From: Cryobacterium sp. Y29
GTDB lineage: Bacteria > Actinomycetota > Actinomycetes > Actinomycetales > Microbacteriaceae
Assembly (NCBI RefSeq): GCF_002929825.1
Contig: NZ_PJJN01000033.1
Coordinates: 176,229-240,228, forward strand
Reading direction: 5' to 3'
Length of the DNA: 64,000 nucleotides
Shown here: positions 1 through 8,515 of the stretch, piece after piece
How the letters are laid out: every line of letters begins with the position of its first letter
Position numbering within the stretch: the first letter of the stretch is position 1
Notes under the pieces: model-generated
The model's input: the letters and a program-made list of their open reading frames with translations, nothing else
Database searches by the model: none
What the model was told of the DNA's origin: nothing
Position numbers and translations under genes: made by a program

Positions 1-1
1 G

Positions 2-316
2 GTCGACGCCCGACTCATCGAAGCCGGACGCGGCATGGGCATGAGTTCCACAGCCGTGCTCTTTCGCGTGGAACTACCTCTCGCCGTGCCGGTCATGCTG
101 TCGGGCGTGCGTACCGCCCTCGTTCTACTGGTCGGCACCGCAGCCCTCGCCACGTTCGTCAACGGCGGCGGACTCGGCATTCTCATCACCACCGGCGTCA
201 ATCTCAGCCTCACCCCCGTGCTCGTCACCGGAGCCCTGCTCGTGGCTTTACTGGCCCTCCTCATCGACTGGATCGGCCGCGTGGTAGAACACGTCGCCCG
301 CCCGAAGGGACTCTAG
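2..316 (+). CDS. Osmoprotectant ABC transporter permease, C-terminal part
   Basis: The reading frame is open from the window edge, so the gene begins upstream and only about the last 104 residues are seen. The fragment opens with an EAxRGMGM segment, the coupling-loop signature of ProW/OpuCB-type permeases, and continues with two or three hydrophobic membrane segments. Proteins of this family form the channel of glycine betaine/choline importers. The stop codon directly abuts the start of the substrate-binding lipoprotein gene, so the two are cotranscribed. The family call is firm; the exact substrate cannot be read from the sequence. Confidence 0.85.
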   Translation, partial: VDARLIEAGRGMGMSSTAVLFRVELPLAVPVMLSGVRTALVLLVGTAALATFVNGGGLGILITTGVNLSLTPVLVTGALLVALLALLIDWIGRVVEHVARPKGL

Positions 317-1342
317 ATGCACCGCCCCGCTTTTCACACCCGTCGCGGACACCTCGGCCGCTGGGGCCTGACAGTGAGTGTGCTCGCCGTGACTGCCCTC
401 ACCCTGACCGGCTGCGGCCTGCAGCCGGCGACCTCATACGTTCCCGCGGTTGGACCCGGGTCGATCACCCCGCTCGACGGTGCCGAGGGCGTCAACCTCA
501 CCGTCACGTCCAAAAACTATACCGAGCAGCTACTGCTCGGTAAGATCGCGGTGCTCGCCGGGACCGCCGCAGGATTCGACGTCACTGACCTCAGCAATGT
601 GCCCGGCAGCCAGCCCGCCCGCGAACTCATTCTTTCGGGCCAGGCCGACGTGCTCTGGGAATACACCGGCACCGCGTGGCTGACCTATCTTGGCCAGACA
701 GAGGTGATCACCGACCAGAACGAAATGTGGCAAGCCGTGCACGACATCGACCTCACCAATGGGGTCACCTGGGGCGCGCCGGCACCGATGAACAACACCT
801 ACGCCCTAGCGGTACGCAGTGAGGCGGTTGCCGAACTCGGCGGCATCACCGCCATGTCCGAACTCGCCGCACTGCCCGTCGATGACCGAACCTTTTGCGT
901 TGAAGCCGAATTCAACTCCCGACCGGACGGCATGAACCCCATGCTCGCCCACTATGGGCTGGAACGTGGCGCCGCCGACAGCGTGCCCGACAGCAACATC
1001 GGCGTCTACGACACCGGTGCGATCTACAGCGCGACCAACGACGGGGCCTGCAACTTCGGTGAAGTCTTTACCACCGACGGTCGCATCGACGCGCTCGACC
1101 TCACCGTTTTGACCGATGACCGCGCATTTTTTCCGGCGTACAACGTGGCACCGATCTTCTTCACCGAAACGCTCAAGGCGCACCCCGGCCTGGAAAAGAT
1201 CTTCGCCGCGATATCACCCAAACTCACCGACGAGGTTCTGCGCGGCATGAACCGTCAAGTTGACGTCGACGGTGCCGAACCCGCCGATGTGGCCTACGCC
1301 TGGATGATCGACGAAGGTTTCATCACTGACCCGGCCGCCTAG
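317..1342 (+). CDS. Glycine betaine/osmoprotectant substrate-binding lipoprotein
   Basis: 341 residues. A basic N-terminus, a hydrophobic stretch and a lipobox (LTGC, Cys33) mark a secreted lipoprotein. The body matches the OpuAC/ProX type-II periplasmic binding fold (Ser-Lys-Asn-Tyr-Thr-Glu motif near the N-terminus, EYTGTAW in the middle, and a C-terminal domain ending in an AxxxAYxWMxxxG-type helix). It captures quaternary ammonium osmolytes and delivers them to the permease encoded immediately upstream with no intergenic base. Probably the last gene of the transporter operon. About 150 bp with no gene follow before the convergent mftG. Confidence 0.85.
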   Translation: MHRPAFHTRRGHLGRWGLTVSVLAVTALTLTGCGLQPATSYVPAVGPGSITPLDGAEGVNLTVTSKNYTEQLLLGKIAVLAGTAAGFDVTDLSNVPGSQPARELILSGQADVLWEYTGTAWLTYLGQTEVITDQNEMWQAVHDIDLTNGVTWGAPAPMNNTYALAVRSEAVAELGGITAMSELAALPVDDRTFCVEAEFNSRPDGMNPMLAHYGLERGAADSVPDSNIGVYDTGAIYSATNDGACNFGEVFTTDGRIDALDLTVLTDDRAFFPAYNVAPIFFTETLKAHPGLEKIFAAISPKLTDEVLRGMNRQVDVDGAEPADVAYAWMIDEGFITDPAA

Positions 1343-1494
1343 CGGAAGCTTCCTGGCTAGCTTTGATCACAGTTCTTCTTCGGGCCCCACTGGCCGAGGT
1401 TGAAAATCTCGGCCGGCCGGTCCTCCGTTGCGGAAGGTTGCGCTGAAGCCGCGACCCGGGCAGTCATCGGGGTAGAGGCAGTAGCAGGTACGCC

Positions 1495-3156
1495 CTACAT
1501 TCCGCGGCGAATAAAGTCAGCCACTCGCTCCCCAACGAGAACGGCGGTCGCGGCCGGTCCGCGCACGGGCGTGGTCGGCAGAATCGAGGTGTCGGCGACG
1601 CGCAGCCCCTCGACACCGTGCACGCGCCCGTACTGATCGACGACGGCCCCCGGATCATCTGCTGGCCCGAACCGTGCACTGCCGCACAGGTGAATAGCGG
1701 TGCCGAGGTGGGAGCGTAGCCAGTCATTGAGCAGGTCATCGCTCTCGAGAACGATGTCGGTCAGTTCGGTCAATCGCCTAAACAGGTGTTTGTAGGCATC
1801 CGTTCGCAACAAACGTACCGCTACCCGCACAACTTCGCGCATGCGTTCGAGGTCGTATTCGGTCGACAGGTAGTTGTAGTCGATGCGCGGTTGCCTGGCG
1901 GGGTCGTCCGACTCCAGGCTGATGCGTCCGCGCGAGGTCTCTGACTGCACGGCGACGAGCAGCGCGAGGTCCCCCCGGTGGGCGATCTGTTTCGCGAAGC
2001 GCCGCATCGATACCCCGCGCATCGCCCGAAGTGCTCGAAGCGGATGCCGCGCTGCGGCCCGCACCCCGACCATGATGCCGCGCGCGCTGCCGGTCAACAG
2101 ATACTCCATGGGTTTGAGCATCGGGAGAATCTCCAGATCCCCCGGCGCCGTGGAACCGATCGCCGTGAAGTTCAGGCAGGCCGCCATCGACTGCGACGTG
2201 CGGTAGTCGACGATCTGTCGGCGCGGCTGCCACAGCACGGCAATATCCGGGTGATCGCTAAAATTCGCCCCGACCCCGGGCAGGTCGCGCACGACCGGAA
2301 TGCCGAATTGTTCCAGCTGTTCCCGGGGGCCCACCCCGGAAACCAGCAGCAGGTGAGGTGACTTGATCGCACCCGCTGAGAGCACGATCTCCCGGCCTTG
2401 CACCTGAACGATCCCGCCGCCGTGCGCGACCTCGACACCGATAGCTCTCGTTCCCGCGAACAGCACGCGGCGAACATAGCTGTCACCCCACACAGTGAGG
2501 TTGGCGCGATGTCGCACCGGATTCAGGTAGGCGATCCCGGTGTTCTGACGCACTCCATCGAGGGTATTCATCGGGAGCGGCCCGTGTCCCGGCAGTGCCT
2601 GGTCATTCTTGTCGGGTTCTTCGGCGAAGCCCAGCTCCGAAGCCGCCGCGCGAAAGGCGACGGTCACCGGATGGTCCTGCGGGGGCCGACCGACGACCAT
2701 CGGCCCAGCGCCACCGTGAACGGCAGTCTCGCCATACTGCAGGTCGGTTTCAATCCGGCGATAGAACGGCAACACCTTCTCCCAAGCCCACTCGGGTGAC
2801 CCGATTGACCAAGAATCGAAGTCGGCTGTTCTGGCACGAATGAAGTACGAGCCGTTGATCGTCGACGATCCTCCGAGGATCCGACCGCGCGCGATCGAGT
2901 AGGCGAGTTTTGGGGTGAGGTGACCGGTGAACGACCAGTTCTGCGGATGCCCCGGCATCGCTCCCTGCACGGTTCCAGCATCGAGCAACTCGGTCGGGAA
3001 CCCGCCGGGAGACGACGGCACCGGTCCCGCCTCGAGGAGCAGAACCCGCCTGTCGGAGTCTTCGCTCAGTCGGGCTGCGAGCGGGGCTCCGGCCGCGCCG
3101 GCGCCGACCACGATCACGTCATAGTTCAGGTCCGACACTGGCTCCGTGAAATTCAC
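1495..3156 (-). CDS. mftG: GMC-family mycofactocin dehydrogenase MftG
   Basis: 553 residues, GTG start. The N-terminus carries the FAD dinucleotide-binding motif (VVGAGAAGAPLAARL, about residues 15-30), followed by the GMC signature GRILGGSSTING near residue 95. The catalytic His lies in HLCGSARFG near residue 490, ahead of the C-terminal FAD-contacting TPVRGPAATAVLVGE segment. In characterised mycofactocin systems MftG oxidises reduced mycofactocin and passes electrons toward the respiratory chain. Its start overlaps the mftR stop by 4 bp (GTGA), so the two are translationally coupled and divergent from mftA. A general GMC alcohol oxidase is the only alternative, and the context argues against it. 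Confidence 0.9.
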   Translation of the reverse strand: MNFTEPVSDLNYDVIVVGAGAAGAPLAARLSEDSDRRVLLLEAGPVPSSPGGFPTELLDAGTVQGAMPGHPQNWSFTGHLTPKLAYSIARGRILGGSSTINGSYFIRARTADFDSWSIGSPEWAWEKVLPFYRRIETDLQYGETAVHGGAGPMVVGRPPQDHPVTVAFRAAASELGFAEEPDKNDQALPGHGPLPMNTLDGVRQNTGIAYLNPVRHRANLTVWGDSYVRRVLFAGTRAIGVEVAHGGGIVQVQGREIVLSAGAIKSPHLLLVSGVGPREQLEQFGIPVVRDLPGVGANFSDHPDIAVLWQPRRQIVDYRTSQSMAACLNFTAIGSTAPGDLEILPMLKPMEYLLTGSARGIMVGVRAAARHPLRALRAMRGVSMRRFAKQIAHRGDLALLVAVQSETSRGRISLESDDPARQPRIDYNYLSTEYDLERMREVVRVAVRLLRTDAYKHLFRRLTELTDIVLESDDLLNDWLRSHLGTAIHLCGSARFGPADDPGAVVDQYGRVHGVEGLRVADTSILPTTPVRGPAATAVLVGERVADFIRRGM

Positions 3157-3785
3157 GCCCGTCCGCCGGGTTGAACGGTTGGTGAGTGACCCGGTGCAAA
3201 CCCCTCCCGAAGCAGCACAAGGGCCGACTCCAGCAGCTCGATGAGGTCTGAGTCGTCAGTTCTGAGCCACTGCTCGTACGCCGCAAGCGATGCACCGAGG
3301 AATACCCAACCGATCACCGTCGGTTCGATCGCGTCGACGGCTACTCCCAAGCGGTCAGCCGCGAAATCCGACACGACCCGGCGCCACTCGGCGTAGCGGA
3401 GCGTGGAGTGCGCTAACAGTGCCGGAACGTTCAACAGCAGGTGCATCCGCTCGCGATGATAGGGAACTTCCTCGGGCGGGAATCGGTTGAATTCGATGAC
3501 CGCCGCTGCGAGCGCATCGCCGACGGACACGGTCGCGTCGGTAGCGGCCAGGAACACTCGCATACGTGCAAGTTCCGCTTCGAAGTCCCCCCAGGGCAGA
3601 TCGTTCTTGGAGGGAAAATATCGAAACAGGGTTCGACGCCCAATTCCGGCGGCGGTGGCAATGTCATCGACGGTCGTTTGTTCGAAACCGCGCTCAAGAA
3701 AAAGTTGAAGCGCGACGTGGCTCAGGGCGGCGCGGGTCGTCAGCGGCTGCCGGCCCATCCGCGGTGCCACAGAGCGCTCATTCAT
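3153..3785 (-). CDS. mftR: TetR-family mycofactocin regulator MftR
   Basis: 210 residues from an ATG at 3785, preceded by an AGAAGGGG-like ribosome site; a longer GTG start at 3812 would run into the operator palindrome. The N-terminal TetR HTH is clear (ALQLFLERGFEQTTVDDIA, then GIGRRTLFRYFPSKND) and is followed by PWGDF, which I associate with MftR. The C-terminal half is the ligand-binding, dimerising domain; mycobacterial MftR responds to long-chain acyl-CoA. It is divergent from mftA across 99 bp that hold a perfect palindrome (3808-3820), and its stop overlaps the mftG start. Confidence 0.9.
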   Translation of the reverse strand: MNERSVAPRMGRQPLTTRAALSHVALQLFLERGFEQTTVDDIATAAGIGRRTLFRYFPSKNDLPWGDFEAELARMRVFLAATDATVSVGDALAAAVIEFNRFPPEEVPYHRERMHLLLNVPALLAHSTLRYAEWRRVVSDFAADRLGVAVDAIEPTVIGWVFLGASLAAYEQWLRTDDSDLIELLESALVLLREGFAPGHSPTVQPGGRA

Positions 3786-3807
3786 CTGCAGGTACCCCTT
3801 CTCTTTC

Positions 3808-3820
3808 GGCACTGAGTGCC
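3808..3820. promoter_or_regulatory. Candidate MftR operator palindrome
   Basis: GGCACTGAGTGCC is a perfect inverted repeat with 6-bp arms around one base. It lies in the mftR-mftA divergent intergenic region, 23 bp upstream of the mftR start and 64 bp upstream of mftA. TetR-family repressors usually bind such palindromes next to their own gene. That MftR binds here is inference. Confidence 0.55.
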
Positions 3821-3884
3821 ACTAGTCTGATGCATGCACCAAGCTTTCGCCACCGATGTCGATTTCTAGCACAAGGAGTACCAC

Positions 3885-4016
3885 ATGGTTTCCGCAAAAA
3901 AGACCAGCCCCACCGAGTTTGCACCCGCCGCCCCGGAACAATCTGTCGGGTTCGATCTCGAATCCGACACTCTGGTCGAGGAGATCTCGATCGATGGCAT
4001 GTGCGGCGTCTACTAA
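3885..4016 (+). CDS. mftA: Mycofactocin precursor peptide MftA
   Basis: A 43-residue ORF ending in the canonical mycofactocin core IDGMCGVY. In the known pathway the terminal Val-Tyr is decarboxylated and crosslinked by the radical SAM enzyme MftC and later released by MftE as the cofactor scaffold. A strong AAGGAG ribosome site sits 6 bp before the ATG (3873-3878). The acidic LVEEISIDG stretch before the core is the conserved recognition part, while the first 20 residues (Lys/Pro/Ala-rich) are variable leader. It is the first gene of the mftABC operon, 9 bp before mftB. Confidence 0.96.
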   Translation: MVSAKKTSPTEFAPAAPEQSVGFDLESDTLVEEISIDGMCGVY

Positions 4017-4025
4017 ATCGCCGAC

Positions 4026-4301
4026 ATGCCCGACCTGAATCTTGACCGGGGATGGGATCTTCATCCCCAGGTGTCCGTTCGCCCGGAGCCGTTCGGCGCG
4101 TTGCTCTACCATTTCGGCACCCGCAAGCTCTCGTTCCTGAAGGACACGACGCTTCTCGCCGTCGTGAGAACTCTCGCAGAAGCCCCAACTGCCCGTGCAG
4201 CCTGCACGGCCGCTGGCATCGCTGAGAGCGATCTTCCCCGCTACCAGCGCGCACTCAGCACACTCGCGAAATCCTCCATGGTCATCGAAAGGGCCTCGTG
4301 A
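4026..4301 (+). CDS. mftB: Mycofactocin peptide chaperone MftB
   Basis: 91 residues. The region WDLHPQVSVRPEPFGALLYHFG, followed by RKLSFLKD, is the conserved core of MftB, a PqqD-like RiPP recognition element. MftB binds the MftA leader and presents it to MftC. There is no clear ribosome site in the 9 bp after the mftA stop, so translation is probably coupled to mftA. Its TGA overlaps the GTG start of mftC by 4 bp, which suggests matched production of chaperone and enzyme. Confidence 0.92.
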   Translation: MPDLNLDRGWDLHPQVSVRPEPFGALLYHFGTRKLSFLKDTTLLAVVRTLAEAPTARAACTAAGIAESDLPRYQRALSTLAKSSMVIERAS

Positions 4302-5692
4302 CTCTTCTTGATGCATCCCCTACATCCCCCTTCGTTCTCGCCCCGAAAGACACTCCCCGCAAGACCGAGCGTCTTGTCGATCTCTTCGAATACGGCCTCG
4401 ACGCCCCCATCTGTCTGACCTGGGAATTAACGTATGCGTGCAATCTGTCTTGCGTGCACTGCCTTTCGAGTTCCGGGCGCCGCGATCCTCGCGAGTTGAC
4501 GACGGCAGAGGCGAAGGCCGTCATCGACGAGTTCGAGCGGATGCAGGTCTTCTACGTCAACATCGGCGGCGGTGAACCGACCGTGCGTCCCGATTTCTGG
4601 GAACTCGTCGACTACGCCTCCGAACATCACGTCGGAGTCAAATTCTCCACCAACGGCGTGAAAATCTCCCCGGAAATTGCCCAGCGTCTCGTGAGAAGCG
4701 ACTACGTCGACGTGCAGATCTCGCTCGACGGCGCCACAGCCGAAGTCAACGATCATGTGCGCGGCCCCGGCTCCTACGCGACGGCCATGAAAGCCATGCA
4801 GAACATGTATGACGCCGGCTTCAAGGGATTCAAGATATCGGTCGTCTGCACGAGCCAGAACATCAGCCAGCTCGACGACTTCAAAGCCATCGCCGACACA
4901 TTTGACGCCCAATTGCGGCTCACCCGCCTGCGCCCCTCCGGTCGCGGAGCGGACGTCTGGGACGAACTGCACCCGACCCAAACACAGCAGCGCGAACTCT
5001 ACGACTGGCTCGTCGCACACGGAGATGGTGTGCTCACCGGCGACTCGTTCTTCCATCTCTCCGCCTTTGGCGACGCCCTGCCCGGGCTCAACCTCTGCGG
5101 CGCGGGCCGTGTCGTCTGCCTCATCGACCCCATCGGCGACGTCTACGCCTGCCCCTTCGCCATCCACGAAGAGTTCCTCGCCGGCAATGTGCGCTCAGAG
5201 GGCGGGTTCCAGGAGGTCTGGAAGCACTCAGAACTCTTTCTCAAGCTCCGCGAACCGCAGTCGGGTGGAGCCTGCACCTCGTGCGCGTTCTTCGACACCT
5301 GCAAGGGCGGCTGCATGGCCGCAAAATTCTTCACCGGACTGCCGCTGGACGGCCCCGACCCGGAATGCGTCCAGGGCTACGGCGAAGAGTTGCTGAAGAA
5401 CCGCACGGGCACAGCGGTGGAGCTTCCAAAATCATCAATCGTCGACCACTCCCACCGCACGACCCGAGCCGGTCGCGAAGGAATGGGACCGATACAGCTC
5501 ACGCTGAGCCGTCGCGCCGGGCTAGCTCCGGTGAACGCCAGCGACTGCGAAGTCGGCCCCCTCGTCGGGTTCACGCCCGAACAACCACCGGCAGAGGCCT
5601 TGAATGAGCCCCCCCTGTCCGGGATAAATCTGCTCGCGAGTTCGCTATCCGGCTGCGCATGCGGCAGGAAAGGCGCGTGCAGCTGCAGTTGA
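4298..5692 (+). CDS. mftC: Radical SAM/SPASM maturase MftC
   Basis: 464 residues, GTG start coupled to mftB. The radical SAM cluster motif CxxxCxxC is at Cys48, Cys52 and Cys55 (YACNLSCVHC), followed by IGGGEPTVRPDF. The SPASM auxiliary-cluster cysteines are visible at 267, 274, 285, 326, 329, 335, 339 and 357. MftC decarboxylates the C-terminal Tyr of MftA and forms the Val-Tyr crosslink. After about residue 375 there is a long tail ending in a Cys-rich dodecamer (Cys453, 455, 460, 462). As I recall it, MftC is usually nearer 390-400 residues, so this tail is unusual. The alcohol dehydrogenase gene follows after 51 bp. Confidence 0.95.
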   Translation: MTLLDASPTSPFVLAPKDTPRKTERLVDLFEYGLDAPICLTWELTYACNLSCVHCLSSSGRRDPRELTTAEAKAVIDEFERMQVFYVNIGGGEPTVRPDFWELVDYASEHHVGVKFSTNGVKISPEIAQRLVRSDYVDVQISLDGATAEVNDHVRGPGSYATAMKAMQNMYDAGFKGFKISVVCTSQNISQLDDFKAIADTFDAQLRLTRLRPSGRGADVWDELHPTQTQQRELYDWLVAHGDGVLTGDSFFHLSAFGDALPGLNLCGAGRVVCLIDPIGDVYACPFAIHEEFLAGNVRSEGGFQEVWKHSELFLKLREPQSGGACTSCAFFDTCKGGCMAAKFFTGLPLDGPDPECVQGYGEELLKNRTGTAVELPKSSIVDHSHRTTRAGREGMGPIQLTLSRRAGLAPVNASDCEVGPLVGFTPEQPPAEALNEPPLSGINLLASSLSGCACGRKGACSCS

Positions 5693-5743
5693 AACGCGGT
5701 CCACGACGACGTGGATCGAACGCATCACAAAAAGGAGAACATG

Positions 5744-6907
5744 ATGAAAACCCATGCAGCCATACTTCGTGAACAACCGGGACAGTGGCAGATCGAAGAG
5801 GTAGATCTGGACGATCCGGGTCCCACGGAAGTGCTGGTAGAACTGGTCGCCACCGGGTTGTGCCACAGCGACGACCATGCCGCGAGCGGAGACATGCCGA
5901 TCAACCTTCCTATCGTCGGCGGACACGAAGGTGCTGGCATTATCCGCGCCATCGGCAGCCAGGTCACGGACTACGCGGTGGGCGATCACATCGTCACGTC
6001 GTTCATCCCCTCCTGCGGAAAGTGCCGGTGGTGCGCGATGGGGCTGCAGAATCTCTGCGACTTCGGCGCGAATACCCTGATCGGGAACCAGCCCTCCGGC
6101 GGCTACCGCATGCACTCCAACGGCGAAGATCTCGCCACGATGGCCGCATTGGGAACGTTCGCCGAGTGGCAGGTCTTCGACGAGGCATCCATCGTCAAGA
6201 TCGATCCCGACATTCCCCTGGATGTCGCCGCACTGGTCGCCTGCGGTGTGCCGACCGGGTACGGCTCGGCCGTGAATGCGGCCGACATTCACAACGGTGA
6301 CGTGGTGATCATTTTCGGTGTGGGCGGCATCGGCATGAACGCCGTCCAGGGCGCGGCCGCAGCCGGCGCTTCGCACATCGTTGTGGTCGACCCGGCACCG
6401 TTCAAACGGGAGAAAGCACCCGAGTTCGGAGCGACGGAGGTCTTCGCTGAGGCGCAAGCCGCTGTCGATTTTGTGCGCAGCATCACGAACGGGCAGGGCG
6501 CAGACGCCGCGATCTGCACTCCGGGCGTGTTGCACGGCGACATCGTCAACACGGCGACGGATGCCATCCGAAAGGGTGGAATCGTCGTCGTCACGTCGAT
6601 GTCACCGCTCGGCGAGGTCGGCATTCCGACGGACCTGTTCAGCCTGGTCATGAACCAGAAGCGTATCCAGGGTGCGCTCTACGGATCCTGGTCTCCGCGC
6701 TACGCCATCCCGACGCTGCTCGGCTTGTATAAGCAGGGCAAGCTCAAGCTCGACGAACTCGTCACCAACCGGTACACGCTCGACCAGATCAATGATGCGT
6801 ACCAAGATATGCGGGACGGACGGAACATTCGAGGCGTCATCCTCCTCTCACCGGTGGCTGCGGAGTCACCCGCGGTCGCGCGCGAAGCGGCCACCGTCGG
6901 GGTCTAG
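5744..6907 (+). CDS. NDMA-dependent alcohol dehydrogenase (mycofactocin-associated)
   Basis: 387 residues from the ATG at 5744, which has AGGAG at 5733-5737 with a 6-bp spacer; ATG 5741 and GTG 5711 are less well placed. It is a zinc MDR enzyme: GLCHSDDH holds the catalytic-zinc Cys, CGKCRWCAMGLQNLC the structural-zinc cysteines, and GVGGIG the NAD-binding Rossmann turn. The closest family is the nicotinoprotein alcohol dehydrogenases that hold NAD tightly and need an artificial acceptor (NDMA) in vitro; mycofactocin is thought to be their physiological acceptor. Its place between mftC and mftD makes it the likely client enzyme of the cofactor. The natural alcohol cannot be read from the sequence. 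Confidence 0.88.
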   Translation: MKTHAAILREQPGQWQIEEVDLDDPGPTEVLVELVATGLCHSDDHAASGDMPINLPIVGGHEGAGIIRAIGSQVTDYAVGDHIVTSFIPSCGKCRWCAMGLQNLCDFGANTLIGNQPSGGYRMHSNGEDLATMAALGTFAEWQVFDEASIVKIDPDIPLDVAALVACGVPTGYGSAVNAADIHNGDVVIIFGVGGIGMNAVQGAAAAGASHIVVVDPAPFKREKAPEFGATEVFAEAQAAVDFVRSITNGQGADAAICTPGVLHGDIVNTATDAIRKGGIVVVTSMSPLGEVGIPTDLFSLVMNQKRIQGALYGSWSPRYAIPTLLGLYKQGKLKLDELVTNRYTLDQINDAYQDMRDGRNIRGVILLSPVAAESPAVAREAATVGV

Positions 6908-6960
6908 GCACACCGAAGCGCAGGCCAGCGCAGTAATCAAGTAGTGCGAACAGATAGTCC

Positions 6961-7001
6961 GGAGAAGCGGGTGTCACGCCCTGCACGGCATCCGCTTCTC
7001 C
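6961..7001 (+). terminator. Stem-loop after the alcohol dehydrogenase
   Basis: GGAGAAGCGG (6961-6970) pairs perfectly with CCGCTTCTCC (6992-7001) around a 21-nt loop. It lies 54 bp after the dehydrogenase stop in a 269-bp gap before mftD. No T-run follows, so it may attenuate transcription or protect the mRNA end rather than terminate fully. A separate promoter for mftD in the rest of this gap is likely but was not identified. Confidence 0.4.
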
Positions 7002-7176
7002 CCCTGAGCACGATTCGCTCACGAAAATGCGCTCAGGGAAGAGGTGAAATCAGCGGTGCGTCAGCTCACGACAACCGGGCTCGGAACCGCCCATCTCATG
7101 CATGCCCACCGTGATATCGGTAGGATTCGCGGCCACCTTGTAGAACCTGACCGACAACAAGAAAGCAGGAATTGCC

Positions 7177-8385
7177 ATGGCGAAAAATGCCTGGTTTGAA
7201 ACCGTAGCCGAGGCACAACGACGAGCCAAGAAAGCCCTCCCCTCGTCCGTGTATGGGGCTCTCGTTGCCGGTTCCGAGCGCGGGCTGACCATCGACGACA
7301 ACATGGCAGCTTTCGGTGAACTAGGCTTCTCACCGCATGTCGCCGGGCATCAGGCAGTGCGCGACCTCACGACAACCGTGATGGGCATACCCATTTCTTT
7401 GCCGGTCATCATCTCTCCCACAGGGGTGCAGGCTGTGCACCCCGACGGTGAAGTAGCCGTTGCCCGGGCAGCCGCTAACCGCGGCACCATCATGGGCCTG
7501 AGTTCGTTCGCCAGCAAACCTGTTGAAGACGTAATTGCTGCCAACCCGAACACGCTTTTCCAAATGTACTGGTCGGGCTCGCGGGAATCGATGGTGCAGC
7601 GGATGGACCGGGCGCGGGCCGCCGGAGCCAAGGGACTCATCGCCACCCTCGATTGGTCATTCTCCAACGGTCGCGACTGGGGCAGCCCGCAGATTCCGGA
7701 GAAGATGAGCCTGAAAACAATGATCAACTTCGCGCCCAACGTGCTCCCCCACCCACAATGGCTTGTGCGTTTCGCGAAGTCCGGTCGTATCCCCGACCTC
7801 ACCGCTCCCAATCTCACTCCCCCCGGCGGCACTGCACCAACATTCTTCGGCGCCTACTACGAGTGGATGCAGACTCCACCGCCCTCCTGGGAGGACGTGG
7901 CCTGGATGCGCGACACCTGGGGAGGACCCTTCATGCTCAAGGGCGTCACCCGAATCGACGATGCCCGCCGAGCCGTCGACGCGGGTGTAACGGCTATTTC
8001 CGTGTCCAATCACGGCGGCAACAACCTCGACGGAACACCGGCATCGATCCGCATGCTGGCTTCGGTGGCCGAGGCGGTGAACGGCGACGTGGAAATCGTG
8101 CTCGACGGTGGCATCCGTCGAGGCAGCGACGTCGCCAAGGCCCTCGCACTCGGTGCACGCGCGGTCATGATCGGCCGCGCTTACCTCTGGGGCCTCGCTG
8201 CAAACGGCCAGGCCGGAGTCGAGAACGTGCTCGACATTCTGCGTGGCGGACTGGACTCTGCGGTGCTCGGCCTCGGGCATAATTCAATCCACGAGCTATC
8301 ACCCGCAGACTTCTACATCCCGCCGACGTTCTCGCGCACCCTCGGCGCGACGCTGAGCACAATCGAAGCGACAACCCGGCACTAA
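7177..8385 (+). CDS. mftD: FMN-dependent mycofactocin biosynthesis dehydrogenase MftD
   Basis: 402 residues with ATG preceded by AGGA at 7167-7170. It belongs to the L-lactate dehydrogenase/glycolate oxidase-like FMN TIM-barrel family. The catalytic His279 lies in SNHGGNNLDGTPAS, and the FMN-phosphate region VLDGGIRRGSDVAKALALGA follows. MftD oxidatively deaminates the released Val-Tyr derivative (AHDP) to the redox-active keto-amide premycofactocin. The C-terminal GLGHNSIHELSPADFYIP is typical of MftD rather than of lactate dehydrogenases. It is separated from mftE by 130 bp containing the 11-bp repeats. Confidence 0.93.
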   Translation: MAKNAWFETVAEAQRRAKKALPSSVYGALVAGSERGLTIDDNMAAFGELGFSPHVAGHQAVRDLTTTVMGIPISLPVIISPTGVQAVHPDGEVAVARAAANRGTIMGLSSFASKPVEDVIAANPNTLFQMYWSGSRESMVQRMDRARAAGAKGLIATLDWSFSNGRDWGSPQIPEKMSLKTMINFAPNVLPHPQWLVRFAKSGRIPDLTAPNLTPPGGTAPTFFGAYYEWMQTPPPSWEDVAWMRDTWGGPFMLKGVTRIDDARRAVDAGVTAISVSNHGGNNLDGTPASIRMLASVAEAVNGDVEIVLDGGIRRGSDVAKALALGARAVMIGRAYLWGLAANGQAGVENVLDILRGGLDSAVLGLGHNSIHELSPADFYIPPTFSRTLGATLSTIEATTRH

Positions 8386-8386
8386 T

Positions 8387-8456
8387 CACGTCACCATCAA
8401 CCACGTCATCGCCGCGTCACCGCCGCGTCACCGCCACGTTACTGCCATGTCACCGT
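8387..8456. repeat. 11-bp tandem repeats between mftD and mftE
   Basis: Five contiguous 11-bp units of consensus CRCGTCACCGC occur at 8402-8412, 8413-8423, 8424-8434, 8435-8445 and 8446-8456. Two of them are identical and the others differ at 1-4 positions. A sixth degenerate copy is at 8387-8397. The unit length is close to one helical turn, so each copy faces the same side of the DNA. They start 2 bp after the mftD stop and end 59 bp before mftE. Confidence 0.7.
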
Positions 8457-8515
8457 GCTGTGGCGGCGCCCGGCACTTTTCGGGGCCAAACTAGAAGTCG
8501 AATGAGGGGGCACGA

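Noticed and set aside
3566..4316. ORFs on both strands overlapping mftR, mftA and mftB
   Set aside because: Shadows of the mycofactocin genes; the IDGMCGVY end of MftA and its ribosome site settle the correct frame.
8387..8456. CRISPR-like array
   Set aside because: Units are 11 bp and contiguous, without spacers, so they are tandem repeats rather than CRISPR.
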